A stretch of 48,954 nucleotides of DNA from Candidatus Woesearchaeota archaeon (GTDB taxonomy: Archaea > Nanobdellota > Nanobdellia > Woesearchaeales > ARS49), in NCBI GenBank assembly GCA_002687275.1, contig NYZT01000026.1, positions 1 to 48,954 on the forward strand. The letters run 5' to 3'. This document shows, in pieces, positions 7,050 through 14,400 of the stretch. The notes under the pieces were generated by a model. It saw nothing but the letters and a program-made list of their open reading frames with translations, had not been told where the DNA came from and did not search any database. The translations under genes and the position numbers were made by a program. Every line of letters starts with the position of its first letter. The stretch's first letter is position 1.

Positions 7050-9060
7050 CATGATCGTTCTTTTGCAAGCTGATAACTGCATCTACGTAGCTTTCCATGG
7101 TCTGTTCGTGGCTGACGATCAAGACTTGTCTTGCCTCGATGTCGCTCAACACTTGGCCTAGGCGTTCTAGCTGTGCCCTGCTAAACCCATCGGTGGGCTC
7201 GTCTAGGATCAAGAGGTCTTTTGTTCGTATGGTGTGGATGACGTCGTTGATGACTCGGTTCAGGGCTAGTCGGTAGGCTAGCGCGCACGCGGTTTTCTCT
7301 CCCCCACTTAGGTGGTCGACGCTGATCTCGTACCCGTTCTGTATGATGGTGGGGGTGAAGCTGTCGTCTAGCTGCGCTTGGATGGTGTCTTCTATTAACA
7401 ACCCGAACCATTGCTGGAACAGATCGTTGAACTGTGCGTGCAGTCTGGCCATGGTGTGCTGTTCAATGAGGTCTACCAACCCCACAAACTCGTTCTTGAG
7501 CCAGGCTTGTTGGATGTTTAGTTTTTCTAGTGTTTGCTTGCTTTTTTTCTTCTCTTCGAGTTCTGCTTCTAATTCGGTAATCATGCGTCGGAGCATGTCT
7601 TGTTTGGTGCGTAGCTCTTGTTCTTTGAGAGAATGTTCTTGGACGCGCTGTCGTGCTGTTTGCAACGCTTGCCTTGCTTGCTCAAACCCTTCGACGTTTT
7701 GGTTTAGTAGTTCTTTGAGTTCTTCTTGTTTTTGTCGTGCGGCAACCACGTCCTTGTCGAGTTGTGCTTGTTCTTGGAGTATGGTTTTTGTGCGTTGGCT
7801 TAGTCGCTCTGCCCGTTGTTGCAGGCCTGCCTGTTGAAGAGCTCGTTCTTGGAGTCGTTGGAGTTGGTCTACTTGGTTGCGTGTTGTCTCTGCTGTTTCT
7901 TTTAGTTGTGTTTGTTCTTGTTGCAGGCCTTCTATCTTTTGCTGGATGGCTTGCTGCTTGTTTTGCTGCTCTACGGTCACGGTGTGCTTGTGCGTGTCGG
8001 TTACGGGTTGTTGGCATACGGGGCAGTTGTCTAGCTGCGTGATTTTGTTTTTGGTCTCTTCGCAAACGCGATGGATGGCTTCTTGCTCTCCTAGTTCTTT
8101 GCCGAGCTTGTAGAGGTCGCTTTCTGCTTGCTGCAACACCGTTCGTTGTTGGGGTAGCTGAGAGACGTCGATGGGTGTGAGTTCTTTTGAGATCTGCTGT
8201 TGTTCTTGCACGGCCTCGTCGTGTTCTTGCTGTAGTTTTGCTTTTGTGGTTGCAGAATTATCTAGGGTGTTTTGGGCTAGTGCGTGTTGGGTCTTTGCCT
8301 GGGCTACCTGTTCTGCTTGTGCCTCTAGACGTTCGACATTATCTTCGGCTTTTCTTGCTTCTGTTTTGCTTACCTCAAGATATTGCTGTGCCTGGACTGT
8401 GTGTTCTTGGATTATGGTTGATTCGTTCTTGTGATTTTCGTAGAGTTCTTGCTTTGCCGCTAGGTCTGCCGTCCGGCCTTCTAGCTCTTTGCTTTGTAGT
8501 CTTAAATCTTTCAACACGACGTTGGCGTTTTCTTTGACGCGCTTGAACTTGTCTATGTCAAACACCTGGCGTAGGACGTTCATTCGGTCTTCTGGTCTAT
8601 CCGTAAGTACTGCTTTCATCTGTTCTTGTGGTGTGTACACGGTGTACCTGTAGACGAGCTTGCTTTTGGTGACCATGCTCTGGGGATAGCCGAAGAGTTC
8701 TAGGATTGCTGCCTTGAGTTCTGAGGCGGTGAGCTCCTTCTTTTCTTCGTCTACCGTCAGGCTTCCTGCGTCTTGGCTTACGGTGTCTCCGTTGCGCTTC
8801 AACACCCTTCTTATCTTGATGTTTTTTTCGTCAATCTTGAAGGCTAGCTCTACCTCGCCAACATGCCTTCCATTCCTTAGCAGGGCGTTGCCTGATAGCT
8901 CCCCTCGTAATAACCCGAATAGCGCAAACTCTATGGCTAACAGCACAGTTGTCTTGCCGCATCCGATATCGCCTGCGAGCAGAAGATAATTTTCTGGGAA
9001 CTCTATGGCTGCCTCGACGTAGCTACGAATGTTTTTGAGTTTTAAGGACTGAAGCAGCAT
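7033..9060 (-). CDS. rad50: Rad50-like SMC-family DNA repair ATPase
   Basis: About 675 aa from ATG 9060. Walker A GDIGCGKTT lies near residue 30, long coiled coils flank a zinc hook CPVCQQPV near 345, the ABC signature LSGGEKTACALAYRL is near 582 and Walker B LLILDEPTDGFS near 612. This is the Rad50 layout: two ATPase half-domains meeting through an antiparallel coiled coil that dimerises at the Cys-zinc hook. The protein processes DNA ends with Mre11. It is shorter than many archaeal Rad50 proteins (about 850-900 aa), so the coils are compact. No mre11, herA or nurA gene is adjacent, which is unusual. ATG 9060 fits the TTATAA box 25 nt upstream better than GTG 9072. Confidence 0.88.
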   Translation of the reverse strand: MLLQSLKLKNIRSYVEAAIEFPENYLLLAGDIGCGKTTVLLAIEFALFGLLRGELSGNALLRNGRHVGEVELAFKIDEKNIKIRRVLKRNGDTVSQDAGSLTVDEEKKELTASELKAAILELFGYPQSMVTKSKLVYRYTVYTPQEQMKAVLTDRPEDRMNVLRQVFDIDKFKRVKENANVVLKDLRLQSKELEGRTADLAAKQELYENHKNESTIIQEHTVQAQQYLEVSKTEARKAEDNVERLEAQAEQVAQAKTQHALAQNTLDNSATTKAKLQQEHDEAVQEQQQISKELTPIDVSQLPQQRTVLQQAESDLYKLGKELGEQEAIHRVCEETKNKITQLDNCPVCQQPVTDTHKHTVTVEQQNKQQAIQQKIEGLQQEQTQLKETAETTRNQVDQLQRLQERALQQAGLQQRAERLSQRTKTILQEQAQLDKDVVAARQKQEELKELLNQNVEGFEQARQALQTARQRVQEHSLKEQELRTKQDMLRRMITELEAELEEKKKSKQTLEKLNIQQAWLKNEFVGLVDLIEQHTMARLHAQFNDLFQQWFGLLIEDTIQAQLDDSFTPTIIQNGYEISVDHLSGGEKTACALAYRLALNRVINDVIHTIRTKDLLILDEPTDGFSRAQLERLGQVLSDIEARQVLIVSHEQTMESYVDAVISLQKNDHVTAVG

Positions 9061-9122
9061 GGCTGCTAGCACGTGAAAGGTCGTTATAAGGATTTATGAG
9101 GAAGAATGTATGGGTTGGAGTT

Positions 9123-9809
9123 TCAGCCATGCACTCTTCTGACCATGCTCTTCATCTCTTCGTTGGAGACCGCGCAACCGTTTAGTTTCAGGCCCCAGAG
9201 CAGGCTATCCAGTAGTTCCTTGCGGGCGTTGGGTATCTTGATCAGCACGTCGTTGAACAATCCTTGCTCGAACGCGACGGTGGCTAGCTCCACGCTTCTG
9301 ATGATGTCTAGCTTGCCGACCTTGTCCTTGAAATCGCTAAGATTGCTCTTCACCGTGTGGACAGGGAAGTGGAAGCGTTTTTCTAGCCTTTTACAAAGTT
9401 TTTCGGGTTCCTCGACGAGCATTCTGGTGATGCGCTCGTCCATGACGATGGTGCGATCGTGATGTAGGGCGTAGGCGATGCTTTCCATCTCGCCTGCCTG
9501 GACTATCTGTAAGGGATTTCCCTTTGCCTGGAAGCAGCTATTGCCTAGATTGCTCAGCTTTTTTCCTAGAGAGATAACCTCTGCATCCTTGACCACGTCA
9601 AACACGCCCTGCTCGACCAGGCTTTGGACTTGGAAGGCTTCGTACTTGAACTTCTTACCCTTTAGGGGTCTGTCAACGAGTTCTTTGTGGACTGCATCGG
9701 GTAGGATAAAGCTGCCTTTGTAGCGTTCTTTTAGTGGTTTGAGCACCCAAAGAATGTTGTTTAGGGTCAGGCTTATGATGGGTCCAGCGTCGAAAACAAG
9801 CGTGTCCAC
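9123..9809 (-). CDS. PIN-domain-like nuclease family protein
   Basis: 228 aa. The N-terminus LVFDAGPIISLTLNNI carries the first PIN acidic residue; further acidic positions occur in AGEMESIAYALHH and TIVMDERITRMLV, consistent with a metal-dependent RNA- or DNA-cleaving PIN fold. The C-terminal 80 residues are an extra helical part not found in VapC toxins. No antitoxin gene is adjacent, so it is more likely a stand-alone PIN protein than a toxin. It shares a palindromic bidirectional promoter (9827-9842) with the small Cys-rich gene on the other strand. Confidence 0.65.
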   Translation of the reverse strand: MDTLVFDAGPIISLTLNNILWVLKPLKERYKGSFILPDAVHKELVDRPLKGKKFKYEAFQVQSLVEQGVFDVVKDAEVISLGKKLSNLGNSCFQAKGNPLQIVQAGEMESIAYALHHDRTIVMDERITRMLVEEPEKLCKRLEKRFHFPVHTVKSNLSDFKDKVGKLDIIRSVELATVAFEQGLFNDVLIKIPNARKELLDSLLWGLKLNGCAVSNEEMKSMVRRVHG

Positions 9810-9826
9810 GCTGCTTTTCGGGATGT

Positions 9827-9842
9827 ACGTTTATATAAACGT
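9827..9842. promoter_or_regulatory. Perfectly palindromic bidirectional TATA promoter
   Basis: ACGTTTATATAAACGT is a perfect 16-bp palindrome. Its centre is about 25 nt from the ATG of each divergent gene (9809 minus, 9859 plus), so one TATA element can serve both as leaderless promoters. A similar palindrome, AACGTTTATAAACGTT, precedes tRNA-Asn at 48769. Confidence 0.65.
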
Positions 9843-9858
9843 TTGGGCTCTGAACTCT

Positions 9859-10143
9859 ATGACTGATTTTTTGGAGGAGTTAGCAAAAGATCCAGAGAAG
9901 CTTCACGGCCAACCCTTCATCGCTAGCAGGGAGGGGGATGAGGAGCGCACGTGCTACACTTGCAAGCATCGCGAATTGCACAGGGATTGCAAGCTTGAGA
10001 GACCGCACATATTGTTTCACGGTGCGTTTGTGCCGACAGAACTGTACACCTTCCAGGTGGGGAACTACTGTCCTTTGTGGAAGACTCAGAATATGGAAGA
10101 GAACTCAGGAGGGTCCATGGCGGCGTACTCGTCGGGAGAGTAA
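9859..10143 (+). CDS. Small zinc-ribbon-like protein
   Basis: 94 aa from ATG 9859, chosen over 9739 because the palindromic TATA lies about 25 nt upstream. Residues 30-75 contain TCYTCKHRELHRDCKL and a later GNYCPLW, a Cys/His arrangement suggesting a small zinc-binding fold. The C-terminal tail (ENSGGSMAAYSSGE) overlaps the 3' end of the opposite-strand ParB-like gene by 58 nt. No family was recognised; possibly a nucleic-acid or protein adaptor. Confidence 0.5.
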   Translation: MTDFLEELAKDPEKLHGQPFIASREGDEERTCYTCKHRELHRDCKLERPHILFHGAFVPTELYTFQVGNYCPLWKTQNMEENSGGSMAAYSSGE

Positions 10144-10613
10144 ATCTCTGGTGGGTACAGGTGTCTCCGCGCGTCGTCAACACTCTTCATCAAGCTGCAT
10201 TTTTTCCTCAAGCATTCTATGGTCCTTAGGCCCATCTCTTGCATTTCGTGACCCTCTTCTACAACCTTGGACAATCGTTTTATGTTCCTGTTTCTATTTC
10301 GGAGTCCCTGATAGTATATTTCAGGAAAGTCCTCAGCATACATAAAATCATCTTCATTCTTTGGCACGTAGGCGAGAATTTTCTCTTGCTGGAACAAGGA
10401 TGCCACGGCAAAGGTGTTGTGGCCGTCGACGATCCAGGAATGCCTGCCGATCTTGCGCACTACCGGCGGGCCTAGCGTGGCCCCAAGACCTCTGTCGAAA
10501 TGCCAGAACAGCCATTCTAGGCTGCCCAGCTGAAGTTCGTCCTGGGTGACGTACGCTGTTTCGACGGTTACAGGGATGATTCGGCCCATAGGGTGGTGAG
10601 AAAAAGACGTCAT
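10086..10613 (-). CDS. ParB/sulfiredoxin-fold-like protein
   Basis: About 175 aa from ATG 10613 (the track ORF begins with TTG at 10655). The segment IGRHSWIVDGHNTFAVASLF resembles the ParB-like nuclease/sulfiredoxin core motif, where a conserved DGxxR-type turn precedes a helix; here DGHNT replaces DGHHR. The fold binds nucleotides in ParB CTPases and other roles are known. No DNA-binding helix-turn-helix or partner parA was seen, so a plasmid-partition role is not supported. The TATA box TTTATAAA near 10670 implies a short 5' leader. Start uncertain. Confidence 0.5.
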   Translation of the reverse strand: MTSFSHHPMGRIIPVTVETAYVTQDELQLGSLEWLFWHFDRGLGATLGPPVVRKIGRHSWIVDGHNTFAVASLFQQEKILAYVPKNEDDFMYAEDFPEIYYQGLRNRNRNIKRLSKVVEEGHEMQEMGLRTIECLRKKCSLMKSVDDARRHLYPPEIYSPDEYAAMDPPEFSSIF

Positions 10614-10779
10614 AAAAATGTGCTGTTGCCCTTTTTTTACCGTAAAAAACACCAAAAAACAGTAACCTTTATAAACGGACTGCGTGCTGTGTATTTATTC
10701 CTTTCCGAACCATGACTAGGGTATGCTCTCTTCACTGTTGTTCACCACCTGTTATTAGTATATACAGCGGGGTGAATGT

Positions 10780-10877
10780 GGGGCGGTAGCTCAACCTGGC
10801 AGAGCATCGGACTTTTAGCATAAGAAATCCGACGGTTGCGGGTTCGAAATCGAAAGACGAACATCCCGTCCGCCCCG
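10780..10877 (+). tRNA. tRNA-Lys (TTT) with two very short introns
   Basis: Acceptor GGGGCGG/CCGCCCC with discriminator G, D-arm GCTC/GAGC, anticodon stem TCGGA/TCCGA with anticodon TTT at 10814-10816, T stem GCGGG/CCCGT. Two insertions interrupt it: 9 nt (10818-10826) after position 37, and 15 nt (10849-10863) in the T-loop at position 59/60. Removing both gives a 74-nt tRNA with a TTCGAAT T-loop. The T-loop insert folds as an exact bulge-helix-bulge; the anticodon insert fits the relaxed bulge-helix-loop form. No CCA is encoded. rpoH starts 14 nt downstream. Confidence 0.93.
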
Positions 10878-10891
10878 CTCATGATCGAACA

Positions 10892-11122
10892 ATGGACCCA
10901 ACAAAGCACGCGCTTGTTCCCAAGCACACAAAAGTGAGTGAGAAGGAAAAGCAGGACCTACTAGACACCTACGGCATCACGCTACGCGAGTTACCCAGAA
11001 TTCTCATAAAAGACCCAGGTCTTGGCAAGCTAGACGTCAAGGAAGGCGACGTGGTCAAAGTCATACGTTCTTCCCCGACAGCAGGAGAGACCGTCTTTTT
11101 CAGAAGGGTGGTGGCCGCATGA
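10892..11122 (+). CDS. rpoH: DNA-directed RNA polymerase subunit H
   Basis: 76 aa, the usual size of archaeal RpoH (homologue of the eukaryotic Rpb5 C-terminal domain). The core reads HALVPKHTKVSEKEKQDLL, then ELPRILIKDPGL and GDVVKVIRSSPTAGET, the classic H-subunit pattern, ending FFRRVV. It sits at the jaw of the polymerase and helps grip downstream DNA. It is first in the rpo operon; its stop overlaps the rpoB start (ATGA). Only 14 nt separate it from tRNA-Lys, so the operon transcript may include the tRNA. Confidence 0.97.
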   Translation: MDPTKHALVPKHTKVSEKEKQDLLDTYGITLRELPRILIKDPGLGKLDVKEGDVVKVIRSSPTAGETVFFRRVVAA

Positions 11123-14100
11123 ACGCCGCAAACCTGTTGATCAACAAGCACTTTGCTGAGAACAGTTTTGTAAAGAGCGACATCGAAAGTTTTAACAATT
11201 TTGTTGAAAAAGAATTACCCGCTATTTTTGAAGAAAACAAAGAAATCATTCCCACCATCATCCCGCCCAACGTCGAAAGTTTCAAAATCAAAATTGACAA
11301 GGTCTGGGTGACAAAGCCAGAAATTACTGAAGCAGACGGTTCTAAGCGTCCGGTCTACCCGCAAGAGGCCAGACTACGACAGCTAAGCTATGCCGCACCC
11401 GTCTTCATCGAGATTTCTTCGCATATTAACGACGTCCAGCGAGAGACATTCCAAACCCAGATTGGTTCATTGCCAGTCATGCTCAAGAGCAAGTACTGCA
11501 GACTGTCGCCAATGACCGAGGACGAGTTGATAGAGAAAGGAGAGGACGTCCACGACGCTGGTGGCTACTTCATCATTAACGGAACAGAACGAGTGCTCGT
11601 CTCTATCGAAGACTTAGCGCCAAACAAGTTCTTGGTTGAGGAAGCAAGAGGCATCTCAAAGTACGTAGGAAAGCTGTTCTCCGAGCAAGGACCCTACAAA
11701 ATCCCGCACACCATCGAACGCCTGAAGGACGGTGGATTCTACCTGTCCTTCACAAGAGTGTCAAGAGTTCCTGTCATCGCCATCATAAAAGCTCTTGGTA
11801 TGATAAACGACGAGGACATCGTACGCTCGGTAAGCAAAGACAAGCAATACGACGAGTTGTTAATCAACCTCTTCGAGCATGTTAACCTGAAGGACCCAGA
11901 ACAAGCCATGGACTACGTGGCCAAGAAGATGGGCATAACCCAGGCAAAAGAAATCAGGATAGAACGCATGAACGAGCTCCTAGACCGCTACTTACTGCCC
12001 CACGTAGGCACCAAGGAAGAAAACAGGAACGCCAAGGCAGTCAGTCTATGCAAGTACTTGAGAAAGTATATAGAGTGCTACAGAGGCACGATAGAACCTG
12101 ACGACAAGGACCACTACATGAACAAGCGTGTCAAGATGAGCGGAGACCTCCTGGCAGACCTGTTCAGGATGAACCTAAAGGTCTTCATCAATGACATGCT
12201 ATACAACTTCCAGCGAATAGTCAAGCGAGGAAAGTTCCCCTCCATCAAAGTCATCATCAGAGAAAAACTACTAACCAGCCGAATCTACAGTAGCATGGCA
12301 ACGGGCAACTGGGTAGGCGGAAGAAAAGGAGTCTCGCAGAGAATCCAACGCCTAAACTATCTGAACGCCCTGAGCAACCTCCAAAGAGTTGTCTCGCCCC
12401 TATCAGCATCCCAAGAAAACTTCAAGGCAAGAGAGCTCCACGCCACACATCTAGGAAGGCTATGTCCTTCTGAGACACCCGAAGGAACCAACATCGGCCT
12501 GAGAAAAAACCTCGCACTACTCGCTTCTGTATCCGAAACCATGGACGTGGCCGAAGTAACCAAACAACTCCAGGGAATAGGCGTTGGTGAGGAAGGTAAC
12601 TCAGAAGTCTACGTTAACGGACTATACTCAGGCATGGTCCAAGACGCCAAGAGCTTTGCCAACGCCCTAAGAGAAGAACGAGCCAAAGGCGCTCTAAGCA
12701 CCAACATAAACGTCCACATAGACCCCGTACTAAACCAAGTACACGTAGAGTGTGGCAAGGGAAGGACAAGGAGACCCTTGATCGTGGTCAGAGACGGCAT
12801 GCCATTGCTAACAGACAAGCACATCAAGCAACTCCAGAAAAACGAAACCACCTGGGGAGAGCTAGTCAAACAAGGCGTGCTAGAATACGTCGACGCAGGA
12901 GAAGAAGAAAACATGCTCATCGCATTCGACGAAAAAGAGCTATCTCCCGATCACACCCATCTAGAAATCAGTCCCCTGACCATGTTGGGAGTCGTAACGG
13001 CCTTGGTGCCCTATGGCAACTACACCCAGAGCGCACGATTGAGCATCGGCGCAAAGAACCAAAAACAGGGCATTGGCTTCTACGCAGCAAACTTCCCCGT
13101 CCGAATGGACATGGACGTCAACCTCCTGCACTCACCACAGAGCCCAATAGTAAGAACCGTGGCACACGATCTTGCAGAATACGACCGACACCCTGCCGGC
13201 CAAAATGTGGTTGTTGCGGTCATGAGCTACAAAGGCTACAACATAGAAGACGCAATCATTCTCAACAAAGGAAGCCTAGACCGAGGTCTAGGTCGAAGCA
13301 CCTACTTCCGACCTGCATCAGCAGAAGAACTTCGCTACAGCGGAGGACTGATGGACAAGGTTGCCGTTCCAGACAAAGACGTCAAAGGCTACAAGAGCGA
13401 GCGAGACTATAGATTGTTAGAAGACGACGGCGTAGTGTTTGTAGAAGCCAAAGTAAAAGAAGAAGACGTCGTCATCGGTAAGGTAAGCCCGCCACGATTC
13501 CTCTCAAGTCTAGAAGAGTACAGCCTCGCAAGCAACGTCACCCGTGAGAGTAGCGTGTCGTTGAAACACGGCGAAGAAGGCATAGTTGACTTTGTCATGG
13601 TCTCAGAAAACGACGAAGGAAACAAGATAGTCCAAGTAAGAATTAGAGATCAAAGAATACCCGAAATCGGAGACAAGTTTGTCTCGCGACACGGACAGAA
13701 AGGCATCGTAGGACTTATCGTGCCTGAACAAGACATGCCCTTTACTGCAAATGGCGTACGCCCAGACATAATCTTCAGCCCACACAGCATTCCATCCCGA
13801 ATGACCGTGTCCCACTTACTAGAAAGCATTGGTGCAAAGACCGGTGCTCTCGCAGGACGATTTGTTGACGCAACCACCTTTGAGAGTGAACCCGAAGACG
13901 TCATCAGAAACGAACTACTCGCTCTAGGCTTTGCAGAGAACGGCACAGAAACCATGTATGACGGACTAACCGGAAAGCGCATGGACGCCAGAATCTTTGT
14001 CGGAAGCATGTACTATCTCAAGCTCAAACACATGGTGGCAAACAAAATCCACTCCAGAGCAAGAGGGCCAATCCAGCTACTCACTCGACAGCCAACAGAA

Positions 14101-14400
14101 GGTCGCGCCAAAGAAGGTGGCCTACGACTTGGAGAGATGGAAAAAGACACCTTTGTGGCGCATGGCTCGGCCTTGCTGCTCAAAGAACGCTTTGACTCAG
14201 ACAAGACCGTCGTACCTGTGTGTGAAGAGTGTGGCATGATTGCCATCTACGACGCCTTCAAAGAAAAGAGTGTTTGTCCGGTATGCGGCGACAACGCCAT
14301 CATCCACGACGTAGAAATGAGCTACGCATTCAAGCTTATCTTAGACGAGTTCAAGAGTCTTGGAGTGTATCCAAAACTAGAACTGGGAAACAAGTACTAA
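11119..14400 (+). CDS. rpoB: DNA-directed RNA polymerase subunit B (unsplit)
   Basis: 1093 aa in one reading frame, so B' and B'' are fused, unlike in methanogens and halophiles where the gene is split. Landmarks: PVMLKSKYCRLS and GGYFIINGTERVLVS (lobe), LHATHLGRLCPSETPEGTNI (fork region), ILNKGSLDRGLGRSTYFRP, RHGQKGIVGLIVPEQDMPFT (active-site lysines) and a C-terminal zinc site CEECGMIAIYDAFKEKSVCPVCG cut here into CEEC and CPVC pairs near residues 1033-1055. It forms the second largest part of the catalytic cleft. It directly abuts rpoA1 (stop then ATG) and overlaps rpoH by 4 nt. Confidence 0.98.
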   Translation: MNAANLLINKHFAENSFVKSDIESFNNFVEKELPAIFEENKEIIPTIIPPNVESFKIKIDKVWVTKPEITEADGSKRPVYPQEARLRQLSYAAPVFIEISSHINDVQRETFQTQIGSLPVMLKSKYCRLSPMTEDELIEKGEDVHDAGGYFIINGTERVLVSIEDLAPNKFLVEEARGISKYVGKLFSEQGPYKIPHTIERLKDGGFYLSFTRVSRVPVIAIIKALGMINDEDIVRSVSKDKQYDELLINLFEHVNLKDPEQAMDYVAKKMGITQAKEIRIERMNELLDRYLLPHVGTKEENRNAKAVSLCKYLRKYIECYRGTIEPDDKDHYMNKRVKMSGDLLADLFRMNLKVFINDMLYNFQRIVKRGKFPSIKVIIREKLLTSRIYSSMATGNWVGGRKGVSQRIQRLNYLNALSNLQRVVSPLSASQENFKARELHATHLGRLCPSETPEGTNIGLRKNLALLASVSETMDVAEVTKQLQGIGVGEEGNSEVYVNGLYSGMVQDAKSFANALREERAKGALSTNINVHIDPVLNQVHVECGKGRTRRPLIVVRDGMPLLTDKHIKQLQKNETTWGELVKQGVLEYVDAGEEENMLIAFDEKELSPDHTHLEISPLTMLGVVTALVPYGNYTQSARLSIGAKNQKQGIGFYAANFPVRMDMDVNLLHSPQSPIVRTVAHDLAEYDRHPAGQNVVVAVMSYKGYNIEDAIILNKGSLDRGLGRSTYFRPASAEELRYSGGLMDKVAVPDKDVKGYKSERDYRLLEDDGVVFVEAKVKEEDVVIGKVSPPRFLSSLEEYSLASNVTRESSVSLKHGEEGIVDFVMVSENDEGNKIVQVRIRDQRIPEIGDKFVSRHGQKGIVGLIVPEQDMPFTANGVRPDIIFSPHSIPSRMTVSHLLESIGAKTGALAGRFVDATTFESEPEDVIRNELLALGFAENGTETMYDGLTGKRMDARIFVGSMYYLKLKHMVANKIHSRARGPIQLLTRQPTEGRAKEGGLRLGEMEKDTFVAHGSALLLKERFDSDKTVVPVCEECGMIAIYDAFKEKSVCPVCGDNAIIHDVEMSYAFKLILDEFKSLGVYPKLELGNKY

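Noticed and set aside
7343-7837. 164-aa plus-strand ORF opposite rad50
   Set aside because: Ser/Cys-rich antisense shadow of Gln/Glu-rich coiled coil.
10086-10613. Plasmid partition ParB
   Set aside because: Only the DGHNT core resembles ParB; there is no HTH domain, parA or parS-like repeat.
10710-10787. 25-codon ORF upstream of tRNA-Lys
   Set aside because: Ends inside the tRNA, weak promoter spacing and no protein-like pattern.
12750-13412. 220-aa plus-strand ORF inside rpoB in another frame
   Set aside because: It lies wholly within rpoB, is Arg-rich, and is the shadow expected from a GC-rich coding frame.
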